A DNA stretch of 64,000 nt. Origin: Methylobacterium oryzae. GTDB taxonomy: Bacteria > Pseudomonadota > Alphaproteobacteria > Rhizobiales > Beijerinckiaceae. The stretch lies in the NCBI RefSeq assembly GCF_021398735.1, contig NZ_CP090349.1, forward strand, positions 2,238,501 through 2,302,500. The letters run 5' to 3'. Both the position numbers and the translations under genes were made by a program. The notes under the pieces were generated by a model. The model was given only the letters and a program-made list of their open reading frames with translations. It was not told the origin of the DNA and made no database searches. Below are positions 10,070-18,460 of the stretch, in pieces. Positions within the stretch are counted from its first letter, which is position 1; each line of letters opens with the position of its first letter.

Positions 10070-10512
10070 TTTTCCCCCTCGACCGCCCGATCAACACCCT
10101 GTCGGGCGACGAGACTCGGTGGATCGCCCGCCTCGGTCCCGACGAGTGGCTGATCGACGCGCCCGAGACCGATGCCGACATCCTGGCCGCCGCCGTGAGC
10201 ACCGACCTCGCCGGCCGGACGCACGCCCTCGTGGACGTGTCGCACCGCAATGTCGGGATCGACGTCCGCGGGGACGCGGCCGCGATCGCCCTCAACGCCG
10301 GCTGCCCCCTCGACCTCGGCGACGCCGCCTTCCCGGCGGGCAGCGCCACCCGCACGCTCCTCGGCAAGGCCGAGATCGTGCTGATCCGTCGCCCCGGCCC
10401 GGTCCCGACATACCGGGTTGAGTGCTGGCGGTCCTTCGCGACCTGCGTGTATGGCTTGCTGCAGGAAGCCGCCTTCGGGGCCGGCCCGCTGGAGAGAGCC
10501 GCCGCGCGATGA
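10070..10512 (+). pseudogene. soxG: Sarcosine oxidase gamma subunit, 3' fragment
   Basis: About 146 residues matching the C-terminal two thirds of the gamma subunit follow directly on the soxA fragment in another frame. Diagnostic pieces are RLGPDEWLIDAP, LVDVSHRNVGIDV, LNAGCPLDL and YRVECWRSFATCVYGLL. The N terminus and any start codon are gone. In intact operons the order is soxB-soxD-soxA-soxG, so a single deletion taking out the rear of soxA and the front of soxG explains the junction. The stop codon overlaps the sdaA start (ATGA), an intact relic of the ancestral operon. Confidence 0.85.
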
Positions 10513-11861
10513 TCAGCGCCTTCGATCTGTTCAAGATCGGGATCGGCCCGTCGAGTTCCCACACGATCGGGCCCATGGTGGCCGCGCGCCGCTTCCGCGA
10601 CCGCGTCTCCGGCCGGGCCGGCGTCGCGCGGGTGTCCGCGGAGATCTTCGGCTCCCTCGCCTGGACCGGGCGCGGCCACGGCACCGACCTGGCGATCTTC
10701 CTCGGCCTGCTCGGCCACGAGCCCGCGACCGTCGATCCGGACGCCGTGACGGGCTACACGCGAACCCTGGCCGAGACCGGCGCCATCGGCCTGCCGGGCG
10801 TCGCCTTCGACACGACGAAGGACCTTGTCTTCAACTTCGCCGAGGTCCTGCCCCGCCACACCAACGGCATGCGCTTCCGCGCCCTGAACGCCGACGGCGC
10901 CGTGCTGGACGAGGTGGTCTGCTACTCGGTCGGCGGCGGCTTCGTCGAGGAGGAGGGGGCGGGGGAGACCGGCGGCCTCGGCGCCGTCGCGGTGCCCCAC
11001 CCGTTCGAGAGCGGTGCCGACCTGCTGCGGATCTGCGCCGAGACCGGCCTCACCATCCCGCAGGTCCAGATGGCCAACGAGCGCGCCCTGCGCACCGAGG
11101 CGGAGATCGAGGCCGGGCTCGACGCCGTCCGCGACGCCATGCTGGCCTGCATCAGTCGTGGCCTGCGCATGGACGGCGAGCTGCCCGGCGGCCTCAGGGT
11201 CCGGCGGCGCGCGAAGCGCCTGCACGAGACCCTCGAGGCGAACCGCCTCACGAACAGCCGGCCGGCCCACGAGATCATGGACTGGATCAGCCTGTTCGCC
11301 CTGGCGGTGAACGAGGAGAACGCGTCCGGCGGCCGGATCGTCACGGCGCCGACCAACGGCGCGGCCGGGATCGTGCCGGCGGTGCTGCGCTACATCGTCG
11401 ACTTCTATCCCGGCTGGAGCGAGGCGCGCGGCCGCGACTACCTCCTCGCCGCCGCGGCGATCGGCGGCCTGATCAAGCGCCGGGCCTCGATCTCGGGCGC
11501 CGAGGTCGGCTGCCAGGGCGAGGTCGGCTCCGCGGCCGCCATGGCGGCGGCCGGGCTCGCGTCCGTCCTCGGGGGCGACGCGCGGCAGGTCGCCAACGCC
11601 GCCGAGATCGCCATGGAGCACCATCTGGGCATGACCTGCGACCCGATCGGGGGGCTCGTCCAGATCCCCTGCATCGAGCGCAACGCCTTCGGTGCCAACA
11701 AGGCGGTGGCGGCCGCATCCCTCGCCCTCCACGGCGACGGGGTGCATTTCGTCAGCCTCGATCAGGTCATCGAGACGATGCGCCAGACCGGCCACGATAT
11801 GCAGGCCAAGTACAAGGAAACCTCCCTCGGCGGCCTCGCGGTCAACGTGGCCGCCTGCTGA
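10509..11861 (+). CDS. sdaA: L-serine ammonia-lyase, iron-sulfur type
   Basis: The 450-residue enzyme deaminates L-serine to pyruvate and ammonia using a [4Fe-4S] cluster in the cytoplasm. Both the beta and alpha domains are present in one chain. Residues 1-25 carry the typical FKIGIGPSSSHTIGPM start. Cluster cysteines are expected in GCQGEVGSAA, MTCDPIGG and QIPCIERN, all present. The length is normal. Its ATG overlaps the soxG stop by four bases, so it was translationally coupled to the sarcosine oxidase operon, whose products glycine and methylene-THF yield serine. Unlike its upstream neighbours it looks complete. Confidence 0.95.
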   Translation: MISAFDLFKIGIGPSSSHTIGPMVAARRFRDRVSGRAGVARVSAEIFGSLAWTGRGHGTDLAIFLGLLGHEPATVDPDAVTGYTRTLAETGAIGLPGVAFDTTKDLVFNFAEVLPRHTNGMRFRALNADGAVLDEVVCYSVGGGFVEEEGAGETGGLGAVAVPHPFESGADLLRICAETGLTIPQVQMANERALRTEAEIEAGLDAVRDAMLACISRGLRMDGELPGGLRVRRRAKRLHETLEANRLTNSRPAHEIMDWISLFALAVNEENASGGRIVTAPTNGAAGIVPAVLRYIVDFYPGWSEARGRDYLLAAAAIGGLIKRRASISGAEVGCQGEVGSAAAMAAAGLASVLGGDARQVANAAEIAMEHHLGMTCDPIGGLVQIPCIERNAFGANKAVAAASLALHGDGVHFVSLDQVIETMRQTGHDMQAKYKETSLGGLAVNVAAC

Positions 11862-11896
11862 GCGCGACGTCCCGCGCGGCCTCGCAGGGGACCGTG

Positions 11897-12421
11897 TCAG
11901 GCCGCCTGCGACGCCCCCGGCAGCGCGAACGGCTCCGGCGCGTGACCCTCCGCGCGGAGCGCGGCCAGCAGGTCGTCGGGCGCGAGGTTGAGGGTGCGCG
12001 TGCTCACCAGGGGATGGACGTTGATCCGCGCCTCCGCGAGCAGGCTGTCCTGGACGAAGATCCGCACGCTGCCCGGCGCGGCGTTGAGGGCGGCGAGCGG
12101 CGACACCGCGCCGCTCGCGACGCCGAGCTGCGCGCCGAGCGCCTCGGCACTGGCGAAGGACAGGCCGCCCCGCGCGCCGAGGACGGCCCGGAACGCCTTC
12201 AGGTCCACCTGGGCGTCGTGACGGAGCGTGACGAGGAAGTGCGTCTTCTTGCCGTCGCGCAGGAACAGGTTCTTGGTGTGCGCGCCGACGATGTCGCCGC
12301 AGGCCGCCATCATCGCCTCGACGGTCAGGACCGGCGCGTGCTCGTAGAGCTTGTAGGCGACCCCGAGCGCGCGCAGCCGGGCCAGGAGATCGTCGGAGTT
12401 CAAAGGCATCGGGTTCCTCAT
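11897..12421 (-). CDS. YbaK/ProX-type aminoacyl-tRNA deacylase
   Basis: The 174-residue single-domain protein belongs to the YbaK/ProRS-INS superfamily, which hydrolyses mischarged tRNAs such as Ala- or Cys-tRNA(Pro). It contains VGAHTKNLFLRD with the conserved Lys, and FVQDSLLAEARINVHPL near the end, as in stand-alone ProX. Its start codon overlaps the stop of the etfB-like gene in the form ATGA, which implies translational coupling to that gene. It converges on sdaA with 35 bases between the stops. Confidence 0.85.
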   Translation of the reverse strand: MRNPMPLNSDDLLARLRALGVAYKLYEHAPVLTVEAMMAACGDIVGAHTKNLFLRDGKKTHFLVTLRHDAQVDLKAFRAVLGARGGLSFASAEALGAQLGVASGAVSPLAALNAAPGSVRIFVQDSLLAEARINVHPLVSTRTLNLAPDDLLAALRAEGHAPEPFALPGASQAA

Positions 12422-13200
12422 CGCGGTTCGGAGGCCGGCGGCGCGAGGACGCCGATCCGGCGCAGGTGAGCCAGGATCTCGCGCGCGGCCGCGTCGGGCT
12501 CGGGCCGCACGAGCAGGCGCCCGCCGACGGACGCCGCCTCGCCGGTCGCAGCCCTCAGCCGCTCCGCCGCCGAGCCGCCGGACGGCGCACCTTTCACGAG
12601 TTTCGGCCGGCGGCGATAGGGGCGTTCCTCGAAGACCGGGACGGGGGCGGCGGCCGCGGCCGGGTCGCCCGCGACGGTCTCGATCACGCCGCGCCGCGCC
12701 TGCCCGTAGGCGAAGGGGAGCGGCGCGGGCGCGTCGGGATGGATCGTGGCCAGGACCGGGCCGCGCAGGGTCACGCGGCGGCGCGCGCCGCGGCCGAGGG
12801 TCTGGTCGAGGGACAATGCGCCCGCGTCGCCGGCCGCGAGGGCGACGACGTCGGGGATCAGGAGGCCGTCGAGGGCCTCCGCGACCGCGTAGGGAACCAT
12901 CCCGGTCTCGTCGCCCCCCTGGCCGCGCCGGCCCGCGAGGATCAGGCCGGGCGCCATCCCCGCGAGGCGGGCGGAGAGGGCCGGCACCGGATCTGCCCCC
13001 GCCGGCACGCGGACGTGGACGATCCGGGACAGGCCGTGGCCCAGCGCGTCCGCGACGGCGGCCGCGGCCGGCCCGGCATGGAGGCCCACGGCCTCGCCGA
13101 GGCCCGTCGCGAGACGGATCGCCTGGGCCTCCAGCCGCGGCAGGGCCGTCGCGCCCGAGACCGGATGCCGTCCCGCGGAGAGGAGCACGACGCTGGTCAG
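12418..13200 (-). CDS. etfB: Electron transfer flavoprotein beta-like subunit
   Basis: About 260 residues match the ETF beta subunit type that accompanies dimethylglycine/sarcosine demethylation genes (DgcAB-linked). Recognisable parts are VVLLSAGRHPVSG at the start, LEAQAIRLATGLGEAVGLHAG, HVRVPAGADPVPAL, LILAGRRGQGGDETGMVPYAVAEAL and a basic PYRRRPKLVKG segment. The start is unclear: a CTG at 13200 overlaps the upstream stop (CTGA), and a GTG lies at 13188. It should bind AMP and pair with ETF alpha, but the adjacent etfA lacks its front part, so the dimer is probably not functional unless another alpha subunit exists elsewhere. Confidence 0.75.
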   Translation of the reverse strand: MTSVVLLSAGRHPVSGATALPRLEAQAIRLATGLGEAVGLHAGPAAAAVADALGHGLSRIVHVRVPAGADPVPALSARLAGMAPGLILAGRRGQGGDETGMVPYAVAEALDGLLIPDVVALAAGDAGALSLDQTLGRGARRRVTLRGPVLATIHPDAPAPLPFAYGQARRGVIETVAGDPAAAAAPVPVFEERPYRRRPKLVKGAPSGGSAAERLRAATGEAASVGGRLLVRPEPDAAAREILAHLRRIGVLAPPASEPR

Positions 13201-14213
13201 GGGCTGCCCACCGGGCACGCGGCTTCCTCGGCCAGGAGCCGCAGCAGGGCGGGCATGACCGGCTGCGCGTCCTGCACGATGGCGAGGCCCGCCCGCTCGA
13301 TCATCGCCGCGTGCAGGTCGGTGTTGACTGCCACGACGTGCTCGCAGCCCGCGACACCCTGCAGGTGCTGCGGCGCGCCCGAGATACCGAGGGCGAGGTA
13401 GCAGGTCGCCGCCAGGATGGTGCTGGAGGCGCCGACCTGGGTTCGGCGCGGCATCTGCCCGAAATCGCACAGGACCCGGCTCGCGCCCGGGGTTGCGCGG
13501 AGCGCCGCGACGAGCTGCCGGAACGCGTCGAGGTCGGTCACCCCGTTCCCCGCGGCGGTGACGAACGCGGCGAGCGCGAGCGGCACCGTGGCCGGATCGG
13601 CCGGGACGTGCCGCACCGAGAGGACCGCCGTCCGGGCGGGCGCGAGCCCCGCCATCGCGACCGCCAGCGGCCGCGCTTCCCGGGGCGGGCCGGCATACTC
13701 GGCCACCGCGTCGGAGGCGACGGTGGCGAGGAGACCCGGCGCGGCCCTCTGCTCAACGCTGCGGCCGCGCGCCGGGCGGATCAGCCCGGAGGCGGAGACA
13801 ACCTCGGCCTGGGTGAACAGCGGCGCGCCGAGCCGGACCGCGACCCTTCGGGCCAGGTCGCCGCCGTCGATGGATTCTGGGAACAGGACGTGCCGCGGAT
13901 CGAGCGCCGTCAGGGCCGCGGCGATCTGGGCGGCCCGGCCGGCGGGATCGTAGGCGCTATCGTGGAAGGCCCGCACGGCGCCGTCGTCGTCCCGGACGAT
14001 CGCCACCGAGGTCTTGCCGATGTCGACGACCATGACGTCGCCGGCCTCCGGCACGTCGGGCTCGACGCCGACGTAGATCCAGTGGCGGCCGAAGATGACC
14101 GCCATGTCGGCCTTGAAGACTTCGGGGCTCAGGTAGAACTCGGCCGGCAGGCTGTAGCCGCGACGGCGCTCGCACCAGAGACGCTGCAGAGGGGTCGGCG
14201 TCACGTCGAGCAT
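13197..14213 (-). pseudogene. Chimera: betaine Rieske oxygenase N-terminus fused to ETF alpha
   Basis: The open frame encodes 338 residues but joins two unrelated proteins. Residues 1 to about 84 match the start of a glycine betaine monooxygenase alpha subunit (GbcA type): SLPAEFYLSPEVF, FGRHWIYVGVEPDVPEAGDV and VRDDDGAVRAFH. They break off where the Rieske CXH motif should begin (normally HNVCRHRG). From about residue 86 the sequence is ETF alpha lacking roughly its first 95 residues: HVLFPESIDGGDLARRVA, then the FAD-binding QMPRRTQVGAS, CYLALGISGAPQHLQGV and VAVNTDLHAAMIERA. The fusion at about 13960 is in frame and starts from a good GGAGGT site. Neither parent activity is expected; a residual FAD-binding domain could still fold. 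Confidence 0.85.
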
Positions 14214-14343
14214 GGGACCTCCGGAGCCATTCAGGCCCCGAAACTATCGTCGCCGGACCGGCCGCCCGCTGCCACGCCAGCGACACTCGCTTGGTCAACG
14301 GCGACGTGGCGTGGACCGGCCCGCGCCGGGGGCCGGGGCGCCG

Positions 14344-16230
14344 CTACTCGGCGGCCGACCGCGTGACGGTCTCCGCCCCGTCGTCCACGCCGAAGCGCGC
14401 GATGCTGTCCTCCAGCCGCAGCGCGGCGTTGATCAGGGCCATGTGGGAGAAGCCCTGCGGCGTGTTCCCGCGCTGTGCCCCGGTGGCCGGGTCGATCTCC
14501 TCGGCGAGCAGCCCGACATCGTTGCACCGGGCGATCAGGCGCTCGAATGCGGCCCTGGCCTCGCTGGTCCGCCCGTCGAGGGCGAGGCAGCCGACCCGCC
14601 AGAACGCGCAAGCCGTGAACGTGCCCTCGTCGCCCTCCAGCCCGTCCTCCATGCGGTAGCGGTAGATCAGGTCGCCGACGCCCAGTTCGCGCTCGACCGC
14701 CGCCAGGGTCTCGCGCATGCGCGGCTCCCGAGGGTCGAGAGCCCCGAACAGGGCGACGCGCAGGACCGCGGCGTCGAGGTGGTGCGAATCGTAGGCGCCG
14801 ACATAGGCCCGCTTCTCGGCGTTCCAGCCCTTCTCCAGGTATTCCGACCGGATCTCGGCGGCGATCCGCTCCCACTCGGCGATCCTCGCCTCGGGCACGC
14901 CCGCGATGTTGCGGGCGATCCGGGCCGCGTCCCGCAGCGCGACCCAGATCATCGCCTTGGTGTGGACCTGCTGGCGCGGCCCGCTGCGCAGCTCCCAGAT
15001 GCCGTTATCCGCGTCGTGGCGGTGGCGGATGGCCCGGGCGGTGAGGTTGTCCAGCACCTCCGGCAGCCGATCGTTGACCTTCTCGGGCGGGTCGTAATCG
15101 ACCGCCTCGAGGAAGACGCACAGCGCCCGGATCAGCTCGCCGTAGATGTCGTGCTGGTCCTGGCACTCGGCGATGTTGCCGATCATCACCGGCCCCACGC
15201 CGTTCCAGCCGGCGAGGTGGCTCAAGGCCTCCTCCGGCGGCATGTCGCCGGCGATGCCGTACATGAGCCGCGTCTCCCGCCCGAAGGTGCCGTCGCGCTC
15301 GCGCAGGAAGCGCAGGAACTCGGACGCCTCGCGGACGTAGCCCAGCATCACGAAGGCGGTGACCGTGAAGGCGGCGTCCCGCATCCAGGTGAAGCGGTAA
15401 TCGTAGTTGCGGTTGCCCGGGACCGCCTCGGGCAGGCCGGCCGTGGCCGCCGCGACGATCCCGCCCGAGGGTGAGTAGGTCAGCAGCTTCAGGCACAGGG
15501 CGGACCGCATCACCGCGTCCCGGTAGGCGCCGCGATAGGTGCTCCGGGCGCACCAGCGGCGCCAGTAATCGGCGGTCGACTCCAGCCGCCTTTGGGCGCC
15601 GGCGAAATCCTCGATGCAGGCCTCGTCCTGATCCTCGCCGTGGGTCAGGACGAGGTAGGCGGTCTCGCCCTCCGCGAGGTCGAAGCGGACCTCGGCCGCG
15701 TCGCCCGCGAGGGTCGGGCACGCGTGCGCGTTGACCCGCACGCGCCAGTCACCGGCCTCGAACAGGACCGACCCGCCCTCGACCAGCGGGGTGCAGGGGC
15801 GGCGGGCGTAGTCGAAGGTCGGGCGGATCCGGAACACGCCCGAGACCCGGCCCTGCTCGCAGGTCAGCAGCCGGATCAGGCGGCTCTCGCTCTCGCCGTC
15901 CGGCCCCTCGTCGGGCTCCGGGCTCGGCGGGTTGACGGGCATCAGGTCGACGAGGCGCGCCCGGCCGGTCTCCGTGGTGAAGGTCGTCTCCAGGATGTTG
16001 GTGTCGGGCAGGTAGCGGCGCGCGCTCCCGGTCGGGCCGTCGAGGGCGAGGCTGCACGATCCGCCCTTCTCGTCGTCGAGGAGCTTCACGAACAGCGCCG
16101 GCGAATCGTGGCGCGGCCAGCACAGCCAGTCGATGGAGCCGTCCCGGGCGATCAGCGCGCAGGAATGGGTGTCACCGATGAGGGCGTAATCGCTGATGGG
16201 CTTCGACACGGGGCTTCCGGATGGCGGCAC
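14344..16230 (-). CDS. Glycoside hydrolase family 15 protein (glucoamylase/trehalase-like)
   Basis: The 628-residue protein combines an N-terminal beta-sandwich domain with a GH15 (alpha/alpha)6 barrel, the architecture of bacterial glucoamylase-like trehalases. It is expected to release glucose from alpha-glucosides. Landmarks are SDYALIGDTHSCALIARDGSIDWL near the start, NYDYRFTWMRDAAFT near residue 270, and EGTFTACAFWRVGCLAL towards the end, which normally carries a catalytic Glu. No signal peptide is evident, so a cytoplasmic role is likely. A GTG at 16209, just before SKPISDYALIG with a GGAAG site upstream, is a better start than the ATG at 16230. Confidence 0.85.
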   Translation of the reverse strand: MPPSGSPVSKPISDYALIGDTHSCALIARDGSIDWLCWPRHDSPALFVKLLDDEKGGSCSLALDGPTGSARRYLPDTNILETTFTTETGRARLVDLMPVNPPSPEPDEGPDGESESRLIRLLTCEQGRVSGVFRIRPTFDYARRPCTPLVEGGSVLFEAGDWRVRVNAHACPTLAGDAAEVRFDLAEGETAYLVLTHGEDQDEACIEDFAGAQRRLESTADYWRRWCARSTYRGAYRDAVMRSALCLKLLTYSPSGGIVAAATAGLPEAVPGNRNYDYRFTWMRDAAFTVTAFVMLGYVREASEFLRFLRERDGTFGRETRLMYGIAGDMPPEEALSHLAGWNGVGPVMIGNIAECQDQHDIYGELIRALCVFLEAVDYDPPEKVNDRLPEVLDNLTARAIRHRHDADNGIWELRSGPRQQVHTKAMIWVALRDAARIARNIAGVPEARIAEWERIAAEIRSEYLEKGWNAEKRAYVGAYDSHHLDAAVLRVALFGALDPREPRMRETLAAVERELGVGDLIYRYRMEDGLEGDEGTFTACAFWRVGCLALDGRTSEARAAFERLIARCNDVGLLAEEIDPATGAQRGNTPQGFSHMALINAALRLEDSIARFGVDDGAETVTRSAAE

Positions 16231-16335
16231 CCGGTCCGCCGGGCAGGACAGAGTCCTGAGGTAGCCGGGCGGCGCCGGGCGGGGAGTCCCGATCGACGAT
16301 TCGCCGCACGGCCGCGCGCGATCGCTCCCGGTCGG

Positions 16336-17580
16336 TCAGGCCCCGGGCCGCGGCAGCATGCGGTCGCTGATGATCCGCCGCTGGATCTCGCTCGTGCCCT
16401 CGAAGATCGTCGTCAGCCGCGCGTCGCGCCAGTAGCGCTCGACCCGGCGCTCGGTGGTGTAGCCGTTGCCGCCGTGGAGCTGCATCGCTTGGTTGGTGAC
16501 CCGAACCGCCATCTCGGTGGCCAAGAGCTTCACCATCGCCGACTCGCTCTCGGCGGCCTCGCCCTGGTCGAGGAGGTGGGCGACCTGATGCCAGAAGGCC
16601 CGCGCCTGCGCGACCTCGGCGGCCATGTCGGCCAGCGCGAAGCGCAGCGCCTGGAAGTCGCCGATCGGGTGTCCGAACTGGACGCGCTCCTGCAGGTAGC
16701 TCTGGCAATCCTCGACCGCCGCGCGTGCGACGCCGACGGCCCGGGCCGCCGTGTGCACCCGGGCGATGTTGAGGCCGCGCTGGACGGCGGCGAACCCTCC
16801 GGAATCCGCGTCCGCCCCCTGGTCGCCGTAGAGCCCGGTGAGCCGGTCGCTCTCGGGCACGCACACGTCCTCCAGGCTCAGCTCGAAGGTCTGGAAGCCG
16901 TGATAGCCGATCTTGTCGATCACCCGGCCGGTCACGCCGGGCGGGAAGCTGTCGCGCTCCTTGAGCACGAGGAACGGCTCGAGGCCGGCCGAGCGCGACT
17001 CGCCCGGCTCCGGGTCGCGGGTCCGGGCCAGAACCTCGATGAAGTCGGCGCCCTTGGCGAATCCCGCCCAGCGCTTGGTCCCGGTGATCCGCCACCGGTC
17101 GCCGTCGCGCACCGCGCGGGTCTGCACGCCGGCGAGGTCGGACCCGGCATCGGGTTCCGACAGCGAGATCGAGCCGATCCACTGCCCCCGGGCCGAGCGC
17201 CGGATCAGCTCCGCCCGGCGCTCCGCGTCGAGGGTCTGGGTGCCGAGGCCCTGACCGCGGGCCAGGATGCTGCCCACCGAGAGCCAGGCCCGGGCCAACT
17301 CCTCCGAGACGAGGCAGTACTCGAACACGCCGAGCCCGAGGCCGCCGTGCTCCGCCGGGATCGTGATCCCGAACCAGCCCTTCTCGGCCATGGCGTCGAT
17401 GAGCGACCGCGGCATCTCGGCCTTGTGACGGTCGAGCTCGTCGGCGAGCGGCAGGACGGTGTCGCGGGCGAAGGCCCGGGCCTCGTCCTGCAACGCCGCC
17501 CGCGCCTCGGTGCGCCAGGGCGAGGCGAGTTCCGGCGGCTTCGGCGCGATCAGGTCCTTCCGATCCTCGGTTCCGGTCAT
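16336..17580 (-). CDS. Acyl-CoA dehydrogenase
   Basis: The 414-residue flavoenzyme introduces a double bond in acyl-CoA thioesters and passes electrons to ETF. Motifs in order are FGITIPAEHGGLGLG (about 80), ISLSEPDAGSDLAG (about 135-150), FGHPIGDFQALRF, MQLHGGNGYT and the C-terminal IFEGTSEIQRRII, which holds the usual catalytic Glu of the family. The ATG at 17580 has a GGGGGGAA ribosome binding site. It stands alone between the glycosidase and a divergent two-component system. Chain-length preference cannot be read from the sequence. Confidence 0.9.
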   Translation of the reverse strand: MTGTEDRKDLIAPKPPELASPWRTEARAALQDEARAFARDTVLPLADELDRHKAEMPRSLIDAMAEKGWFGITIPAEHGGLGLGVFEYCLVSEELARAWLSVGSILARGQGLGTQTLDAERRAELIRRSARGQWIGSISLSEPDAGSDLAGVQTRAVRDGDRWRITGTKRWAGFAKGADFIEVLARTRDPEPGESRSAGLEPFLVLKERDSFPPGVTGRVIDKIGYHGFQTFELSLEDVCVPESDRLTGLYGDQGADADSGGFAAVQRGLNIARVHTAARAVGVARAAVEDCQSYLQERVQFGHPIGDFQALRFALADMAAEVAQARAFWHQVAHLLDQGEAAESESAMVKLLATEMAVRVTNQAMQLHGGNGYTTERRVERYWRDARLTTIFEGTSEIQRRIISDRMLPRPGA

Positions 17581-17704
17581 CGTTCCCCCCTGTGATGTGA
17601 CGCCGTGTGGCAACTCAGTTCAGGTCCGTGCGGGAAACACGCGCTTACAAAATGGTTCCGTGCCCCATCTTCGATTAATCGGCGGACGGGGTCATAATAG
17701 CTTG

Positions 17705-18460
17705 ATGATGCAGGCCGAACCGCAGACCGACTCCTTCGCGATGAGCGCACCCGCAACACCCCACATCCTCGTCGTCGAGGACGATCGGGAGATCTCGGCG
17801 CTGATCGCGCGCTACCTGCGCGGCAACGATTGCCGCGTCACGCTGGCTGGCGACGGCGCCGACATGGACCGGGTCCTGGCGGAAGCGCGGATCGACCTCA
17901 TCGTGCTCGACCTGATGCTTCCCGGCGAGGACGGGTTGAGCCTGTGCAGGCGCCTGCGCGGCACCTCGCAGATCCCGATCCTGATCCTGACCGCGAAATC
18001 CGAGGACGTGGACCGGATCCTCGGCCTCGAACTCGGCGCCGACGACTACCTCGCCAAGCCGTTCAACCCGCGGGAGCTGCTCGCCCGCATCCGCGCCATC
18101 CTGCGCCGGGTCGCCGCCGAGGCGCCGGACGCCGACGAGCGGCGGCGGCTGCACTTCTCAGGCTGGACCCTCGACGTCTCCCTGCGGCAGGTCCTGTCGC
18201 CAGAGGGTGCGCGGATCTCGATCACCGGCGCGGAGTTCGACCTCCTCCACGCCCTGTGCCTCCGGCCGGGGCGGGTGCTGTCGCGGGACCAGCTCCTCGA
18301 CCTCACCCAGGGCCGGGCCGCGGGCCCGTTCGAGCGGAGCATCGACGTGCTGATCTCCCGGATCCGCCAGAAGATCGAGCGCGACACCCGCAACCCGGAA
18401 TTCATCCGCACGATCCGCTCCGGGGGCTACCTGTTCACGCCGGAGGTCACGCGGTCATGA
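17705..18460 (+). CDS. OmpR-family response regulator
   Basis: The 251-residue protein has a receiver domain and an OmpR/PhoB winged-helix DNA-binding domain. The acidic pocket is VVEDD, the phosphoacceptor is Asp69 in IVLDLMLPGEDG, and the conserved Lys lies in LAKPFNPREL. The C-terminal part contains ITGAEFDLLHALC, GRVLSRDQLLD and ISRIRQKIE. Three Met starts are possible (17705, 17708, 17741), and none has a strong ribosome binding site. The stop overlaps the kinase start by four bases (ATGA). The pair resembles OmpR-EnvZ in layout. Confidence 0.9.
   Translation: MMQAEPQTDSFAMSAPATPHILVVEDDREISALIARYLRGNDCRVTLAGDGADMDRVLAEARIDLIVLDLMLPGEDGLSLCRRLRGTSQIPILILTAKSEDVDRILGLELGADDYLAKPFNPRELLARIRAILRRVAAEAPDADERRRLHFSGWTLDVSLRQVLSPEGARISITGAEFDLLHALCLRPGRVLSRDQLLDLTQGRAAGPFERSIDVLISRIRQKIERDTRNPEFIRTIRSGGYLFTPEVTRS

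Noticed and set aside
14231..14875. A 214-codon minus-strand frame overlapping the GH15 gene
   Set aside because: It is another frame of the GH15 coding region with shadow-type composition.
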